A stretch of 64,000 nt of DNA from Acuticoccus kalidii. GTDB taxonomy: Bacteria; Pseudomonadota; Alphaproteobacteria; Rhizobiales; Amorphaceae. Every line of letters starts with the position of its first letter. Position 1 is the stretch's first letter. Positions 51,848 to 60,379 of this stretch are shown one piece after another. The notes beneath the pieces were generated by a model, which did not search any database, was not told the origin of the DNA, and saw only the letters and a list, made by a program, of their open reading frames with translations. The DNA lies in NCBI RefSeq assembly GCF_021556395.1, contig NZ_JAKGCS010000036.1, positions 930,001-994,000 on the forward strand. Reading direction: 5' to 3'. Both the position numbers and the translations under genes were made by a program.

Positions 51848-53374
51848 ATGGGCACCTTCGACCAACTCGGCGCCTTCGGCGGCGCGATCGTCTCGATGCT
51901 TCTCGATCCGTGGTCGGTCGCGATCGTCCTCGGGGCGAGCTTTCTCGGCATCGTCTTCGGCGCGCTGCCGGGGCTGACGGCGACGCTCGGCGTCGGCCTT
52001 CTTGCCACGCTGACTTACGGCTTCGGCTATCAGACGGCGCTGCTCGCCCTCATCGCGATGTATGTCGGCGCGATCTATGGCGGCTCCTATCCGTCGATCC
52101 TTCTCAACATTCCCGGTACGGCCGCCTCCGCCGCCTCGGCGATGGACGGCTATCCGATGGCCGCCCGCGGCGAGGGCGGTCGCGCGCTCGGCCTCACCAC
52201 CACGGCGTCCTTCATCGGCACGCTCCTCGGCATGGTGGCACTCGTCGTCCTTTCGCCGCTGATCGTGGAAGTGGCGCTCGGCTTCACCAGCTACGAGTTC
52301 TGCCTTCTCGCCATTTTCGGCATCATCATCTCCGGGACGTTGCAGAGCCCGGATCTCGTCATCAAGGGGTGGATCGCGGGCTTTATCGGCCTCGCTTTGT
52401 CGGTGATCGGGCGTGATCCGCTGATGTTCTATCCGCGCTACACGTTCGGCCTTCCGGCGCTCGATTCGGGGCTCGAAGTCGTTCCGGTCCTCATCGGCGC
52501 GTTCGCGATCCCGCAGATCATCACGACGATCCGCACCGGCGCGCCGCTCGCGAGCCGTCAGGCGATGGGGCGGATCGTGCCCGAGATCGGCACGATCTTC
52601 CGCAATCTCAAGCACATCGTCCGCTCCGCCTTCATCGGTGTCGGCATCGGCGCGGTGCCGGGCGTCGGGGAGGATATCGCGGGCTGGGTCTCTTATGGCG
52701 CGGCGAAGAGCACCTCGCGCCACCCGGAAAAATTCGGGACCGGCGAGCCGGCCGGGCTCATCTCGGCGGAGACCGCGAACAATGCCTGCATCGGCGGGGC
52801 TCTGATCCCGCTCGTCACGCTCGGCATTCCGGGGAGCCCGCCGGCGGTGATGCTCCTCGGCGCGCTGATGCTGCACGGTCTGACGCCGGGGCCGATGCTG
52901 TCGATCTCGCGGCCGACCTTCCTCGCCGAGCTCGCGGCGGTGATGGTGCTCGCGTCCGCCGCCATGTGCATCAACGGGCTCGTCCTCGCCCGTCAGGTCG
53001 TGAAGGTGCTGCGCGTGCCGAGCCCGATCTTCCTGCCCATCGTCGCGGTGTTGTCAGTGCTCGGCTCCTACGCGCTGGGGCTCAACATCGCGAACCTTTA
53101 TTTGATGCTGATCGTCGGCGTCGCCGCCTATCTCCTGACGGCGATGCGCTATCCGATCGCGCCTTTGGTGATCGGCGTCATTCTCGGCCCGATGGCGGAC
53201 GAGAATCTGCGCCGCGCGCTGATGGTGGGGCAGGGGGATCTCACGGGATTCTACACGCGCCCGGTGAGTCTCATCCTCATCGCCGCGATCGCGCTCACGG
53301 TCTTCTCGCAGATGCCGGTCATCCGGCGGGGCCTCGCGCGCCTCGTGACGCGGGGCGCCGCGAAGAGCGCATAG
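51848..53374 (+). CDS. tctA: Tripartite tricarboxylate transporter large membrane subunit (TctA-like)
   Basis: 508 residues, about twelve membrane helices, the translocating subunit. TctA signatures visible include FGALPGLTATLGVGLL near the N-terminus, IYGGSYPSILLNIPGTAASA, VGIGAVPGVGEDIAGWVSYG in the centre and CIGGALIPLVTLGIPGSPPA. The start is one base after the tctB stop. Ion-coupled uptake is usual for the family. Ends just before a strong hairpin and a convergent LacI gene. Confidence 0.95.
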   Translation: MGTFDQLGAFGGAIVSMLLDPWSVAIVLGASFLGIVFGALPGLTATLGVGLLATLTYGFGYQTALLALIAMYVGAIYGGSYPSILLNIPGTAASAASAMDGYPMAARGEGGRALGLTTTASFIGTLLGMVALVVLSPLIVEVALGFTSYEFCLLAIFGIIISGTLQSPDLVIKGWIAGFIGLALSVIGRDPLMFYPRYTFGLPALDSGLEVVPVLIGAFAIPQIITTIRTGAPLASRQAMGRIVPEIGTIFRNLKHIVRSAFIGVGIGAVPGVGEDIAGWVSYGAAKSTSRHPEKFGTGEPAGLISAETANNACIGGALIPLVTLGIPGSPPAVMLLGALMLHGLTPGPMLSISRPTFLAELAAVMVLASAAMCINGLVLARQVVKVLRVPSPIFLPIVAVLSVLGSYALGLNIANLYLMLIVGVAAYLLTAMRYPIAPLVIGVILGPMADENLRRALMVGQGDLTGFYTRPVSLILIAAIALTVFSQMPVIRRGLARLVTRGAAKSA

Positions 53375-53388
53375 ACGCGCTGAGCTGC

Positions 53389-53412
53389 GCCCGCCTCCCA
53401 AGGGGGGCGGGC
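53389..53412. terminator. Bidirectional terminator between tctA and lacI-type gene
   Basis: An 11-bp stem (arms GCCCGCCTCCC and GGGGGGCGGGC) with one mismatch and a 2-base centre lies between convergent stops. GC-rich and compact, suited to end transcription from both sides. Confidence 0.6.
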
Positions 53413-53428
53413 CGTCGGACCGGCCGCC

Positions 53429-54508
53429 TCAGGCGCGGGCGACCGGCCCGGTCGATTCGCGCGTGATGACGCCATCGGGGCGAAGCACGACGGGCTTCGG
53501 CTCGAAATTGCGTCCCTCGATAAGGTCGATCAGCGTCGTCGCCGCGCTCCACCCGAGCCGGAAGAGCGGCAAATGCACCGCCGTGATCGACGGGGTCATC
53601 ATGTCGGCTGCCCGTGTATCGTTCAGCGAGATCACCGACACGTCCTGCGGAACCTTGAGGTTCAGCCGGTTCGCGGCGCGGATGATGCCGGCCGCGATCG
53701 GCAGGTTCCAGGCGATGAAGGCGGTGACGGGGTTCGGCCCGGTCAAAATCTCGAGCGTGACGGCCTCCGCGTCGTGGGCGGAAGGCGGGATGTCGCGAAT
53801 CGTCTGCACGGTGTCGTCGAGCGCGGCCTCGGACAGGCCGGCGAGGAAGCCGGAGCGGCGTCGATCGGCGAGATCACCGGTAACGTGTGCGGACAGATAG
53901 GCGATCCGGCGGTGTCCGAGCGCGGCGAGGTGCGCGACGGCGAGCGCCGTCCCGGCCTCGTTGTCGACGACGACGCTGTGGCCTTTGTCCGCCGCGAGCT
54001 CACGGTCGACCATGACGACGCGGGCACCCAGCGAGGCGAGATCGCCGACGAGCTTGGCATCCTGCACGGTGCCGAGGAGCACGCCGTCGACACGGCTTCC
54101 GACGACGATCCGCCGACCGAAATCGTGCGGGGCCTTGCCGTCTTCGACCTGGGCGATGAGCATCGAATAATTATGCTCGACGGCGGCGCGGTGGGCCCCT
54201 TCGATGATCTGGCCGAAATCGGGGTCATCGAGCTCGGACACGACGAAGGCGAGCGTCCACGAGCGGGATAGACGCAGGCTCCGCGCGTTCGGGTTCGGCA
54301 TATACGAGAGCTCGGCCGCGGCGGCTTTGATGCGCAGCCGTGTCTCCTCGCGAATATTCAGATTGGGGTCGTTGCTAAGGGCGCGCGAAACCGTCGATTT
54401 CGCGACTTCGGCGCGTCTTGCGACATCGGCCAGCGTGGCGGGGCTGTTGATGGAATGGGGTTTCGATTGAAGCGTCTTTTCGTCTTGCTGATGACACTGA
54501 TCATGCAT
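53429..54508 (-). CDS. LacI-family transcriptional regulator (2)
   Basis: 359 residues: HTH TLADVARRAEVAKSTVSRALS after a 22-residue polar leader, hinge helix NPNARSLRLSRS, and a sugar-sensing domain with PDFGQIIEGAHRAAV and VDGVLLGTVQDAK. It is divergent from the frcBCA-kinase operon across 660 bp and is its probable repressor, releasing DNA when the imported sugar or its phosphate binds. An earlier start than the first ATG is unlikely because the upstream sequence is AT-rich and promoter-like. Confidence 0.94.
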   Translation of the reverse strand: MHDQCHQQDEKTLQSKPHSINSPATLADVARRAEVAKSTVSRALSNDPNLNIREETRLRIKAAAAELSYMPNPNARSLRLSRSWTLAFVVSELDDPDFGQIIEGAHRAAVEHNYSMLIAQVEDGKAPHDFGRRIVVGSRVDGVLLGTVQDAKLVGDLASLGARVVMVDRELAADKGHSVVVDNEAGTALAVAHLAALGHRRIAYLSAHVTGDLADRRRSGFLAGLSEAALDDTVQTIRDIPPSAHDAEAVTLEILTGPNPVTAFIAWNLPIAAGIIRAANRLNLKVPQDVSVISLNDTRAADMMTPSITAVHLPLFRLGWSAATTLIDLIEGRNFEPKPVVLRPDGVITRESTGPVARA

Positions 54509-55170
54509 TCAGGCAATGTCCCATTTTGTATAATAACGCCTGGGGTTAAAATAGTTTGTCCCCAACGGTATCTTATCATTATCGCGCGTTTTGGTGAGCC
54601 TATATTGTGAATTCTCGTGTCAGCGGCGTATCCCTTCGGCGAAGTCTTCCAAGCGCGGAGCCGCTCGCGAGATCCTCGAAAGGGGCGTGAGGCAGGCGCG
54701 CAATCGGTTCAGGGCCGTCACGGTGGCCGTCTTCCGCGCATTACCTTGATCGTTCACCAATTGGACCAATTGGAAATCTGCAGCAGATCGATGCTCACAT
54801 CCATACATTCGTGCACATTCGGCCACATATTGCACCAAAAGGTTAACCGTGGTGGCCGATTAATGTCGTCTATGTGGCCAGTTTGCGGATGTGTCCAGAG
54901 CGGTCTGTGTAATTTATTGCATGGGTGAAGTAAGACTTCAACGAAATCGATCAGTGTCTGTGGCGTTTTCAGGGTAGATCCGTCGTCGCCGAGTGTTCGC
55001 GATGCGGTCGACTGTTTCGCATCGCGGCGCCGCGTGAGCATCGTTGACAAGCCCCGGAGCGAGCGGTCTTATTCCACTAAGGTTGCGGCGATCGGGTTTT
55101 GCTATCGCCGAGACGACCAGAGAACCCGGCAAAAGACCGGGTCATCAAATCCTGTTCTGGGAGGAACGGA
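54509..55170. promoter_or_regulatory. Long divergent regulatory region between lacI-type gene and frcB
   Basis: This 660-bp gap is visibly richer in A and T than the coding DNA and has no supported gene. It includes TATAAT at 54,529-54,534, an imperfect 22-bp inverted repeat at 54,542-54,563 (GGGG..AAA.T arms) that could be a LacI operator, two adjacent CCAATTGG palindromes at 54,757-54,773 and a GGTTAACC palindrome at 54,841-54,848. Its length suggests long leaders or several regulator sites; a small RNA is not excluded. Confidence 0.45.
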
Positions 55171-56214
55171 ATGGTCAGACTCCACAAAGGCTTTTTCGGC
55201 CTGATGGCCGGTGGTGCGATCGCATGCGCGATGACGGCCGGCGCAGCGATGGCGCAGGACGACATCCTCGTCGGCCTCATCACCAAGACCGACAGCAATC
55301 CCTTCTTCGTGAAGATGCGCGAAGGCGCCTCGCAAAAGGCCGGCGAACTCGGCGTGACGCTGCAAAGCTTCGCCGGCAAGTTCGACGGTGACAACGACAC
55401 CCAGGTGACCGCCGTCGAGAACCTGATCTCCGCCGGCGCCAAGGGCATCCTCATCACCCCGAACGATACGGTGGGCATCGTCCCCGCCATCCAGAAGGCG
55501 CGCGATGCCGGGATCCTCGTGATCGCGCTCGACACCCCGCTCGACCCGACCGACGCCGCCGACGCCACCTTCGCGACCGACAATTTCAAGGCCGGCCAGC
55601 TAATCGGCGAGTGGGCCGCCAAGACGCTGGGTGAAGAGGGCGCCGCAAACGCCAAGATCGCCTTTCTCGATGCGCACGAGGCCCAGCCCACCGTCGACGT
55701 CGCCCGCGACCAGGGCTTCATGGACGGTTTCGGCATCGATATCGGCGATCCGAAGCGCTACCTCGACGAGGACGACGCGCGGATCGTCGGTCACTATTGG
55801 GCCGGCGGTGCCGAGGATGGCGGCCGCACCGGCATGGAGACCCTTCTTCAGAAGGACTTCGACACCAACGTCGTCTACACGATCAACGAGCCGACCGCGG
55901 CGGGCGCCTACGAGGCGCTGAAGGCGGCGGGCATGGACGGCGCCGGCGTCCTCATCGTGTCGGTCGATGGCGGCTGCCCGGGCGTCAAGAACGTCGCCGA
56001 GGGCATCATCGGCGCGACGGCGCAGCAATATCCGCTCAAGATGGCCTCGCTCGGCGTCGAGGCGGTGGTGGCGTTCGTCAAAGACGGCCAGAAGCCGGAG
56101 ACGACCCCCGGTCTCGATTTCTTCGACACCGGCGTCGCGCTCGTCACCGACAAGCCGGTCGAGGGGCTCGATTCCATCTCGTCCGACGAGGCGATGAAGC
56201 TCTGCTGGGGCTGA
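55171..56214 (+). CDS. frcB: Sugar ABC transporter substrate-binding protein (FrcB-like)
   Basis: 347 residues. Signal peptide 1-28 (cut after AMA); the mature N-terminus QDDILVGLITKTDSNPFFVK and GAKGILITPNDTVGIVPAI match FrcB-type fructose/mannose/ribose receptors, a type I sugar-binding fold with DTPLDPTDAADATFATDN and VSVDGGCPG. GGGAGG lies 6-7 bases before the ATG. It leads frcBCA + kinase + aldolase-like gene. Fructose is the best-known ligand of the subgroup, but the unusual downstream enzyme leaves the sugar open. Confidence 0.92.
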   Translation: MVRLHKGFFGLMAGGAIACAMTAGAAMAQDDILVGLITKTDSNPFFVKMREGASQKAGELGVTLQSFAGKFDGDNDTQVTAVENLISAGAKGILITPNDTVGIVPAIQKARDAGILVIALDTPLDPTDAADATFATDNFKAGQLIGEWAAKTLGEEGAANAKIAFLDAHEAQPTVDVARDQGFMDGFGIDIGDPKRYLDEDDARIVGHYWAGGAEDGGRTGMETLLQKDFDTNVVYTINEPTAAGAYEALKAAGMDGAGVLIVSVDGGCPGVKNVAEGIIGATAQQYPLKMASLGVEAVVAFVKDGQKPETTPGLDFFDTGVALVTDKPVEGLDSISSDEAMKLCWG

Positions 56215-56225
56215 TCCCTGTTCTG

Positions 56226-56255
56226 CCCGGCCGGCCCATCCGTGGCCGCGCCGGG
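56226..56255 (+). promoter_or_regulatory. Intercistronic hairpin after frcB
   Basis: CCCGGC pairs with GCCGGG and, inside a small bulge, GGCC pairs with GGCC, giving about 10 bp of stem around a 7-base loop. It begins 12 bases after the frcB stop and is followed by about 50 bases to frcC. No T-tract. Confidence 0.55.
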
Positions 56256-56306
56256 TCCGCCCCCCGCTAGGGTTCGTTGTTCCCGGTCATCAAACGAGTA
56301 CCGCCC

Positions 56307-57368
56307 ATGGCGACTGATTCCGACGTCGAGAGCGTCTTCGCTGGACGGGAAGAGCGTTCGCCGCTCAAGAAGGTGCAATATTTCCTGCACCTTTATCCGA
56401 CGACCATCCCCTTTCTCGTTCTTCTGATCGGCATCGTGGTGTTCGGCGTCGTCGTCGGCGACCGCTTCTTCCATCCGTTCAACCTCTCGCTCGTCCTGCA
56501 ACAGGTGACGGTGATCGCGCTCCTTGCGGTCGGTCAGACGATGGTGATCCTCGTCGCCGGCATCGACCTTTCGGTCGGTGCGATCATGGTGCTGTCCTCG
56601 GTGGTGATGGGCCGCTTCGCCGTCGTCATGGGCTGGCCGCCCGAGCTCGCTTTGATGGCGGGCCTCGCGGTGGGCGCGGCGTGCGGCTTCCTCAATGGCC
56701 TCCTCATCACGTCGCTGCGCCTGCCGCCCTTCATCGTGACGCTCGGCACGTGGAGCATCTTCGAGAGCATCAACTTCCTCTATTCCAAGAACGAGACGCT
56801 GCGGCAGCAGGATGTCGAGGCGGTCGCACCGCTTCTTCAGTTCACCGGCCACTCGATCCGCCTCACCGACATCATCCCGCTCGATTTCCTGCGCGGCGGG
56901 GTCCTGACCTTCGGCTCGGTGCTGATGATCTTCGTCGCGATCGTGGTGTCTTATGTGCTGACGCGCACGATGTTCGGCCGCCACGTCTACGCCTCGGGCG
57001 ACGATCCGGAGGCGGCGCGCCTCGTCGGCATCAATGTCCGCTTCACCCTCCTCAAGGTGTACACCTGTGCCGGTCTCATCTGCGGCTTCGCCGGGTGGGT
57101 GCTGATCGGCCGGATCGGCGCGGTCAGTCCGAATGCCGGCTACAACGCCAATCTCGATTCCATCACCGCGGTGGTGATCGGGGGGACGAGCCTCTTCGGC
57201 GGGCGCGGGGCGATCATCGGAACGCTCTTCGGGGCGCTGATCGTCGGCATTTTCCGCAACGGGCTCGCCCTCGCGGGGCTCCAGAACAACTGGCAGAACC
57301 TCACCGTCGGCGCGCTCATCATCGTCGCGGTGGCGCTCGACCAGTGGATCAGGCGGGTGTCGGTGTGA
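56307..57368 (+). CDS. frcC: Sugar ABC transporter permease (FrcC-like)
   Basis: 353 residues. About 25 polar N-terminal residues precede some nine or ten membrane helices. Features of the RbsC/FrcC family are LLAVGQTMVILVAGIDLSVGA, LPPFIVTLGTWSIFESI, YASGDDPEAARLVGINV (ATPase-coupling loop) and AVVIGGTSLFGGRGAIIGT. It homodimerises or pairs with itself across the FrcA ATPase. In-frame ATGs exist at 56,277 and 56,307; the second gives a normal length. The stop overlaps frcA (GTGA). Confidence 0.94.
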   Translation: MATDSDVESVFAGREERSPLKKVQYFLHLYPTTIPFLVLLIGIVVFGVVVGDRFFHPFNLSLVLQQVTVIALLAVGQTMVILVAGIDLSVGAIMVLSSVVMGRFAVVMGWPPELALMAGLAVGAACGFLNGLLITSLRLPPFIVTLGTWSIFESINFLYSKNETLRQQDVEAVAPLLQFTGHSIRLTDIIPLDFLRGGVLTFGSVLMIFVAIVVSYVLTRTMFGRHVYASGDDPEAARLVGINVRFTLLKVYTCAGLICGFAGWVLIGRIGAVSPNAGYNANLDSITAVVIGGTSLFGGRGAIIGTLFGALIVGIFRNGLALAGLQNNWQNLTVGALIIVAVALDQWIRRVSV

Positions 57369-58210
57369 GCCCGCTCGCCACGATCCGCACGCCCTTGCCC
57401 GTGCTTCAGGCGCGCGGGCTCGTGAAGCGCTTCGGCCGTGTCGTCGCGATCGACGAGGCCGATTTCGACCTGATGCCCGGCGAAGTCCTCGCCGTCATCG
57501 GCGACAACGGGGCCGGCAAGACCACGATGATCAAGGCCCTCGTCGGCGCGATCGAGCCCGATGCGGGCGAAATCGTGATGGACGGCGCGCCGGTCCATTT
57601 CCGCTCGCCGATCGAGGCGCGCTCGGCGGGGATCGAGACGGTCTATCAGAATCTGGCCCTGTCGCCGGCGCTCTCGGTCGCGGAAAACATGTTCCTCGGC
57701 CGCGAGCGGCGGATCCCGGGCTGGCGCGGCCGGTTTTTGCGCACGCTCGACCGGGGCGGGATGCGGCGCGAGGCGCGGCAGCGATTGTCCGATCTCGGCA
57801 TCCTCACGGTGCAGAATGTCGATCTTCCGGTCGAGGCGCTGTCGGGCGGGCAACGCCAGGGCGTCGCCGTCGCGCGGGCGACCGCGTTCGGCACGCGCGT
57901 CGTCGTGATGGACGAGCCGACCGCCGCACTCGGCGTCAAGGAATCGCGCCGCGTGCTGGAGCTCATCCTCGATGTGAAGGCGCGGGGCATGTCGATCATC
58001 CTCATCAGCCACAACATGCCGCACGTCTTCGAGGTCGCCGACCGGATCCACATCCACCGGCTCGGCCGCCGCGTCGCGGTGATCCGCCCGGAAGACCACG
58101 AAATGTCCGATGCGGTCGCGATCATGACCGGCGCGATGGAGCCGCCCAAGACCGACCCCATCCCCTTCGTGCGCACCGATCGCCCCCGTCAGGAGGGCCA
58201 GACGTCATGA
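57365..58210 (+). CDS. frcA: Sugar ABC transporter ATPase (FrcA-like, single ATPase domain)
   Basis: 281 residues with one nucleotide-binding domain, unlike the ~500-residue tandem RbsA/XylG type but as in FrcA. Walker A GDNGAGKTTMI, ETVYQNLALSPALSVAENM (Q-loop), signature LSGGQRQGVAVARA, Walker B VVMDEPTAALG and switch ISHNMPHVF are intact. GTG at 57,365 overlaps the frcC stop by four bases. A Pro/Arg-rich C-terminal tail of about 25 residues follows the ATPase fold. Confidence 0.94.
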   Translation: MSPLATIRTPLPVLQARGLVKRFGRVVAIDEADFDLMPGEVLAVIGDNGAGKTTMIKALVGAIEPDAGEIVMDGAPVHFRSPIEARSAGIETVYQNLALSPALSVAENMFLGRERRIPGWRGRFLRTLDRGGMRREARQRLSDLGILTVQNVDLPVEALSGGQRQGVAVARATAFGTRVVVMDEPTAALGVKESRRVLELILDVKARGMSIILISHNMPHVFEVADRIHIHRLGRRVAVIRPEDHEMSDAVAIMTGAMEPPKTDPIPFVRTDRPRQEGQTS

Positions 58211-59238
58211 CGCGACGCGGCATTCTCACCGCCGGCACCTGGTGCCTCGACCGCAACATCCTGGTGGTGACGTGGCCGAAGGAGAATGGCCGCGCCGACA
58301 TCCTCGACAACATCCCGTGCGGGGGCGGCTCCGGCTACAATATGGCCGCAAACGTCAAGCTCCTCGATCCCGCGATGCCGGTCGCGACCATCGCCCTCGT
58401 CGGCGACGATGCCGACGGCGCCTTCCTCGTCGGCGAGGCGGAGGCCTATGGGATCGAGCATTCGCGGATGCAAAGGACGAAAGCCGCCGCGACCGACTAC
58501 ACCTTCGCCTTCGCCTCGGCCGACAAGGGTCTGCGCACCCATATGAGCCATTTCGGCGTCGCGAACCTCCTGACGCCCGACCATTTCGACTTCGCGGGCC
58601 TTACCCACAAGCTCCTCCATCTCGGCCTTCCGGGCATCCACGCGATCATGGACGCGCCGTGGCAGGGCTATCCGAACGGCTGGGTCGCGGTGCTCGAGCG
58701 GGCCCGTGCGGCGGGGCTCAAGACCAACATGGAACTCACCTCCATCGAGCCGGCGCGGATCAACGCGCTAATGGAGCCGTGCCTTCCCCATCTCGATCTT
58801 CTCATCGTCAACGATCACGAGATCGGCGGCATCGCCGGGATCGGCACCGTGGGCGAGGAGGGGACGGACATCGATGCCGTCATCGAAGCCGCCCACATCG
58901 CCATCGGGCGGGGGGCGATGGAGCTCGTCGCGGTGCATTTCCCGCTCGGCGGCGTCGTCGTCACGCGCGGCGGGGATGTGACGGTGCACCCCTCGATCGA
59001 CGTTCCGCAGACGGCGATCAAGGGCGCCAACGGGGCGGGCGACGCCTTCGCCGCCGGCTTCATCTATGGCTGGCACGAGGGCTGGCCCACGGTGGATGCG
59101 CTCCGCCTCGCGCACGCGACGGCCGTCGCCTCCCTCCGCGACATCACCACCACGGGGTCGATCGTGCCCTATCGCGAGGCGCTCGACCTCGCCGAACGCT
59201 GGGGCTGGCGCAAGGACATCGCCGCGACCGTCGCCTGA
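58207..59238 (+). CDS. PfkB-family carbohydrate kinase
   Basis: 343 residues. The ribokinase-fold N-terminus has CGGGSGYNMAANVK, the substrate-binding GG pair, and the C-terminus GANGAGDAFAAGF at 273-285 with the catalytic base Asp279. It phosphorylates a sugar or sugar derivative with ATP; length and motif order are those of ribokinase/2-keto-3-deoxygluconate/fructose kinase relatives. ATGA overlap with frcA couples it to the transporter, so its substrate is very likely the imported sugar. The next gene may cleave the product. Confidence 0.93.
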   Translation: MTRRGILTAGTWCLDRNILVVTWPKENGRADILDNIPCGGGSGYNMAANVKLLDPAMPVATIALVGDDADGAFLVGEAEAYGIEHSRMQRTKAAATDYTFAFASADKGLRTHMSHFGVANLLTPDHFDFAGLTHKLLHLGLPGIHAIMDAPWQGYPNGWVAVLERARAAGLKTNMELTSIEPARINALMEPCLPHLDLLIVNDHEIGGIAGIGTVGEEGTDIDAVIEAAHIAIGRGAMELVAVHFPLGGVVVTRGGDVTVHPSIDVPQTAIKGANGAGDAFAAGFIYGWHEGWPTVDALRLAHATAVASLRDITTTGSIVPYREALDLAERWGWRKDIAATVA

Positions 59239-59285
59239 AACCGCCACAATCACCCATCCTCACGGGGTAACGAAAGGGACCGAAG

Positions 59286-60272
59286 ATGCTTGCTCTGGAC
59301 CGGAAGCTCGCCAACATTCAGGCTGGCCGGTACACCCCCTCCGATTTCATCATCGCCGATGCGAAGGATGGTGATATCGGCTTCGGCCGCGCCGCTCCCG
59401 TCGCCGACCCCGCAAAGCCCGGCCATCACACCCCGCGCGCCACGCACCTCGACGCGATCCGCGAGATGACCCGATCCGGCCTCGTCGACATCATGCTGGT
59501 CTCCGCCTCCACCGGAGAGAGGCTGTCAAAGGAGGGGCTCTTCGCCGGATCCGACGTGACCCTTGCGATGCGCCTCAACGACACGACGGACATCTGGTCG
59601 GCCCGGGGCGGACGCTATCGCGAGGAGCCCTCGCGCCATCATCGCACCGCGCGGCTCGACCAGGTGGCGGCGCACACCGATCTCGGCCTCTATTCGATCA
59701 CCTTCTCGAACCAGCGCGACATCGACGCGATCAACGCCGAGGCCTATAGCGCCTTTCGCCAGGACGCCGGGCGGCACGGCATGCGGCACTTCCTCGAAGT
59801 CTTCAATCCCGCCTTCGATATCGGCTTGGCGGACGGGGCCGATATCGGCTCGTTCATCAACGACAATATCGTGCGCACCCTCGCGGGGGTGATGGAGATC
59901 GATTTTCCGAAATTCCTGAAGCTCCAATATAACGGCCCGGCCGCGATGGAAGAGCTCGCCTCTTACGACCCGACGCACCTGATCGTCGGCATTCTCGGCG
60001 GTTCGGCCGGCACGACGCGCGACACGTTCGAGCTGCTCGCCCAGGCCGAACGCTATGGCGCGCGGGTCGCCCTGTTCGGGCGCAAGATCCACCTCGCCGA
60101 GTCGCCGATCGACATCGTTCGCCTCATGCGCGAGGTGGTCTCACGCAATCTGACGCCGAGCGAGGCGGTGAAGGCCTATCACGGCGCGCTGAGCGAGCAC
60201 GGCATCAAGGCGCGGCGCGACCTCGCGGACGACAACGCCGTGACCGAGGAGGCGTTGAAAGCGGCGCTGTGA
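59286..60272 (+). CDS. Class I aldolase-like TIM-barrel protein
   Basis: 328 residues, no signal or membrane helices. Alternating strand and helix segments suggest a (beta/alpha)8 barrel. FLKLQYNG at 210-217 places a lysine (Lys212) like the Schiff-base lysine of class I aldolases, and ILGGSAGTTRDTFELL (near 236) and ALFGRKIHLAESP (near 262) resemble the two phosphate-binding loops of DeoC/LacD/FbaB types. In this operon an aldolase cutting the sugar phosphate made by the kinase is the natural reading, but I cannot name a characterised homologue. GGGTAACGAAAGGG upstream supplies an AAAGGG ribosome-binding site. Confidence 0.68.
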   Translation: MLALDRKLANIQAGRYTPSDFIIADAKDGDIGFGRAAPVADPAKPGHHTPRATHLDAIREMTRSGLVDIMLVSASTGERLSKEGLFAGSDVTLAMRLNDTTDIWSARGGRYREEPSRHHRTARLDQVAAHTDLGLYSITFSNQRDIDAINAEAYSAFRQDAGRHGMRHFLEVFNPAFDIGLADGADIGSFINDNIVRTLAGVMEIDFPKFLKLQYNGPAAMEELASYDPTHLIVGILGGSAGTTRDTFELLAQAERYGARVALFGRKIHLAESPIDIVRLMREVVSRNLTPSEAVKAYHGALSEHGIKARRDLADDNAVTEEALKAAL

Positions 60273-60379
60273 CGCGGGTTCCGACTTGACTTTGTTGCCC
60301 TTCTCGCCGCGCAAGAACAGCGGCATGTATTATGCAAGCCATGCCGAAGAAGGTGACGTGCAAATTGGAGGGGGCAATT

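Noticed and set aside
60286..60333. Promoter made of TTGACT (60,286) and TATTAT (60,328)
   Set aside because: The spacing of about 36 bp is far from the usual 16-18 bp, so the two hexamers cannot form one sigma-70 promoter.
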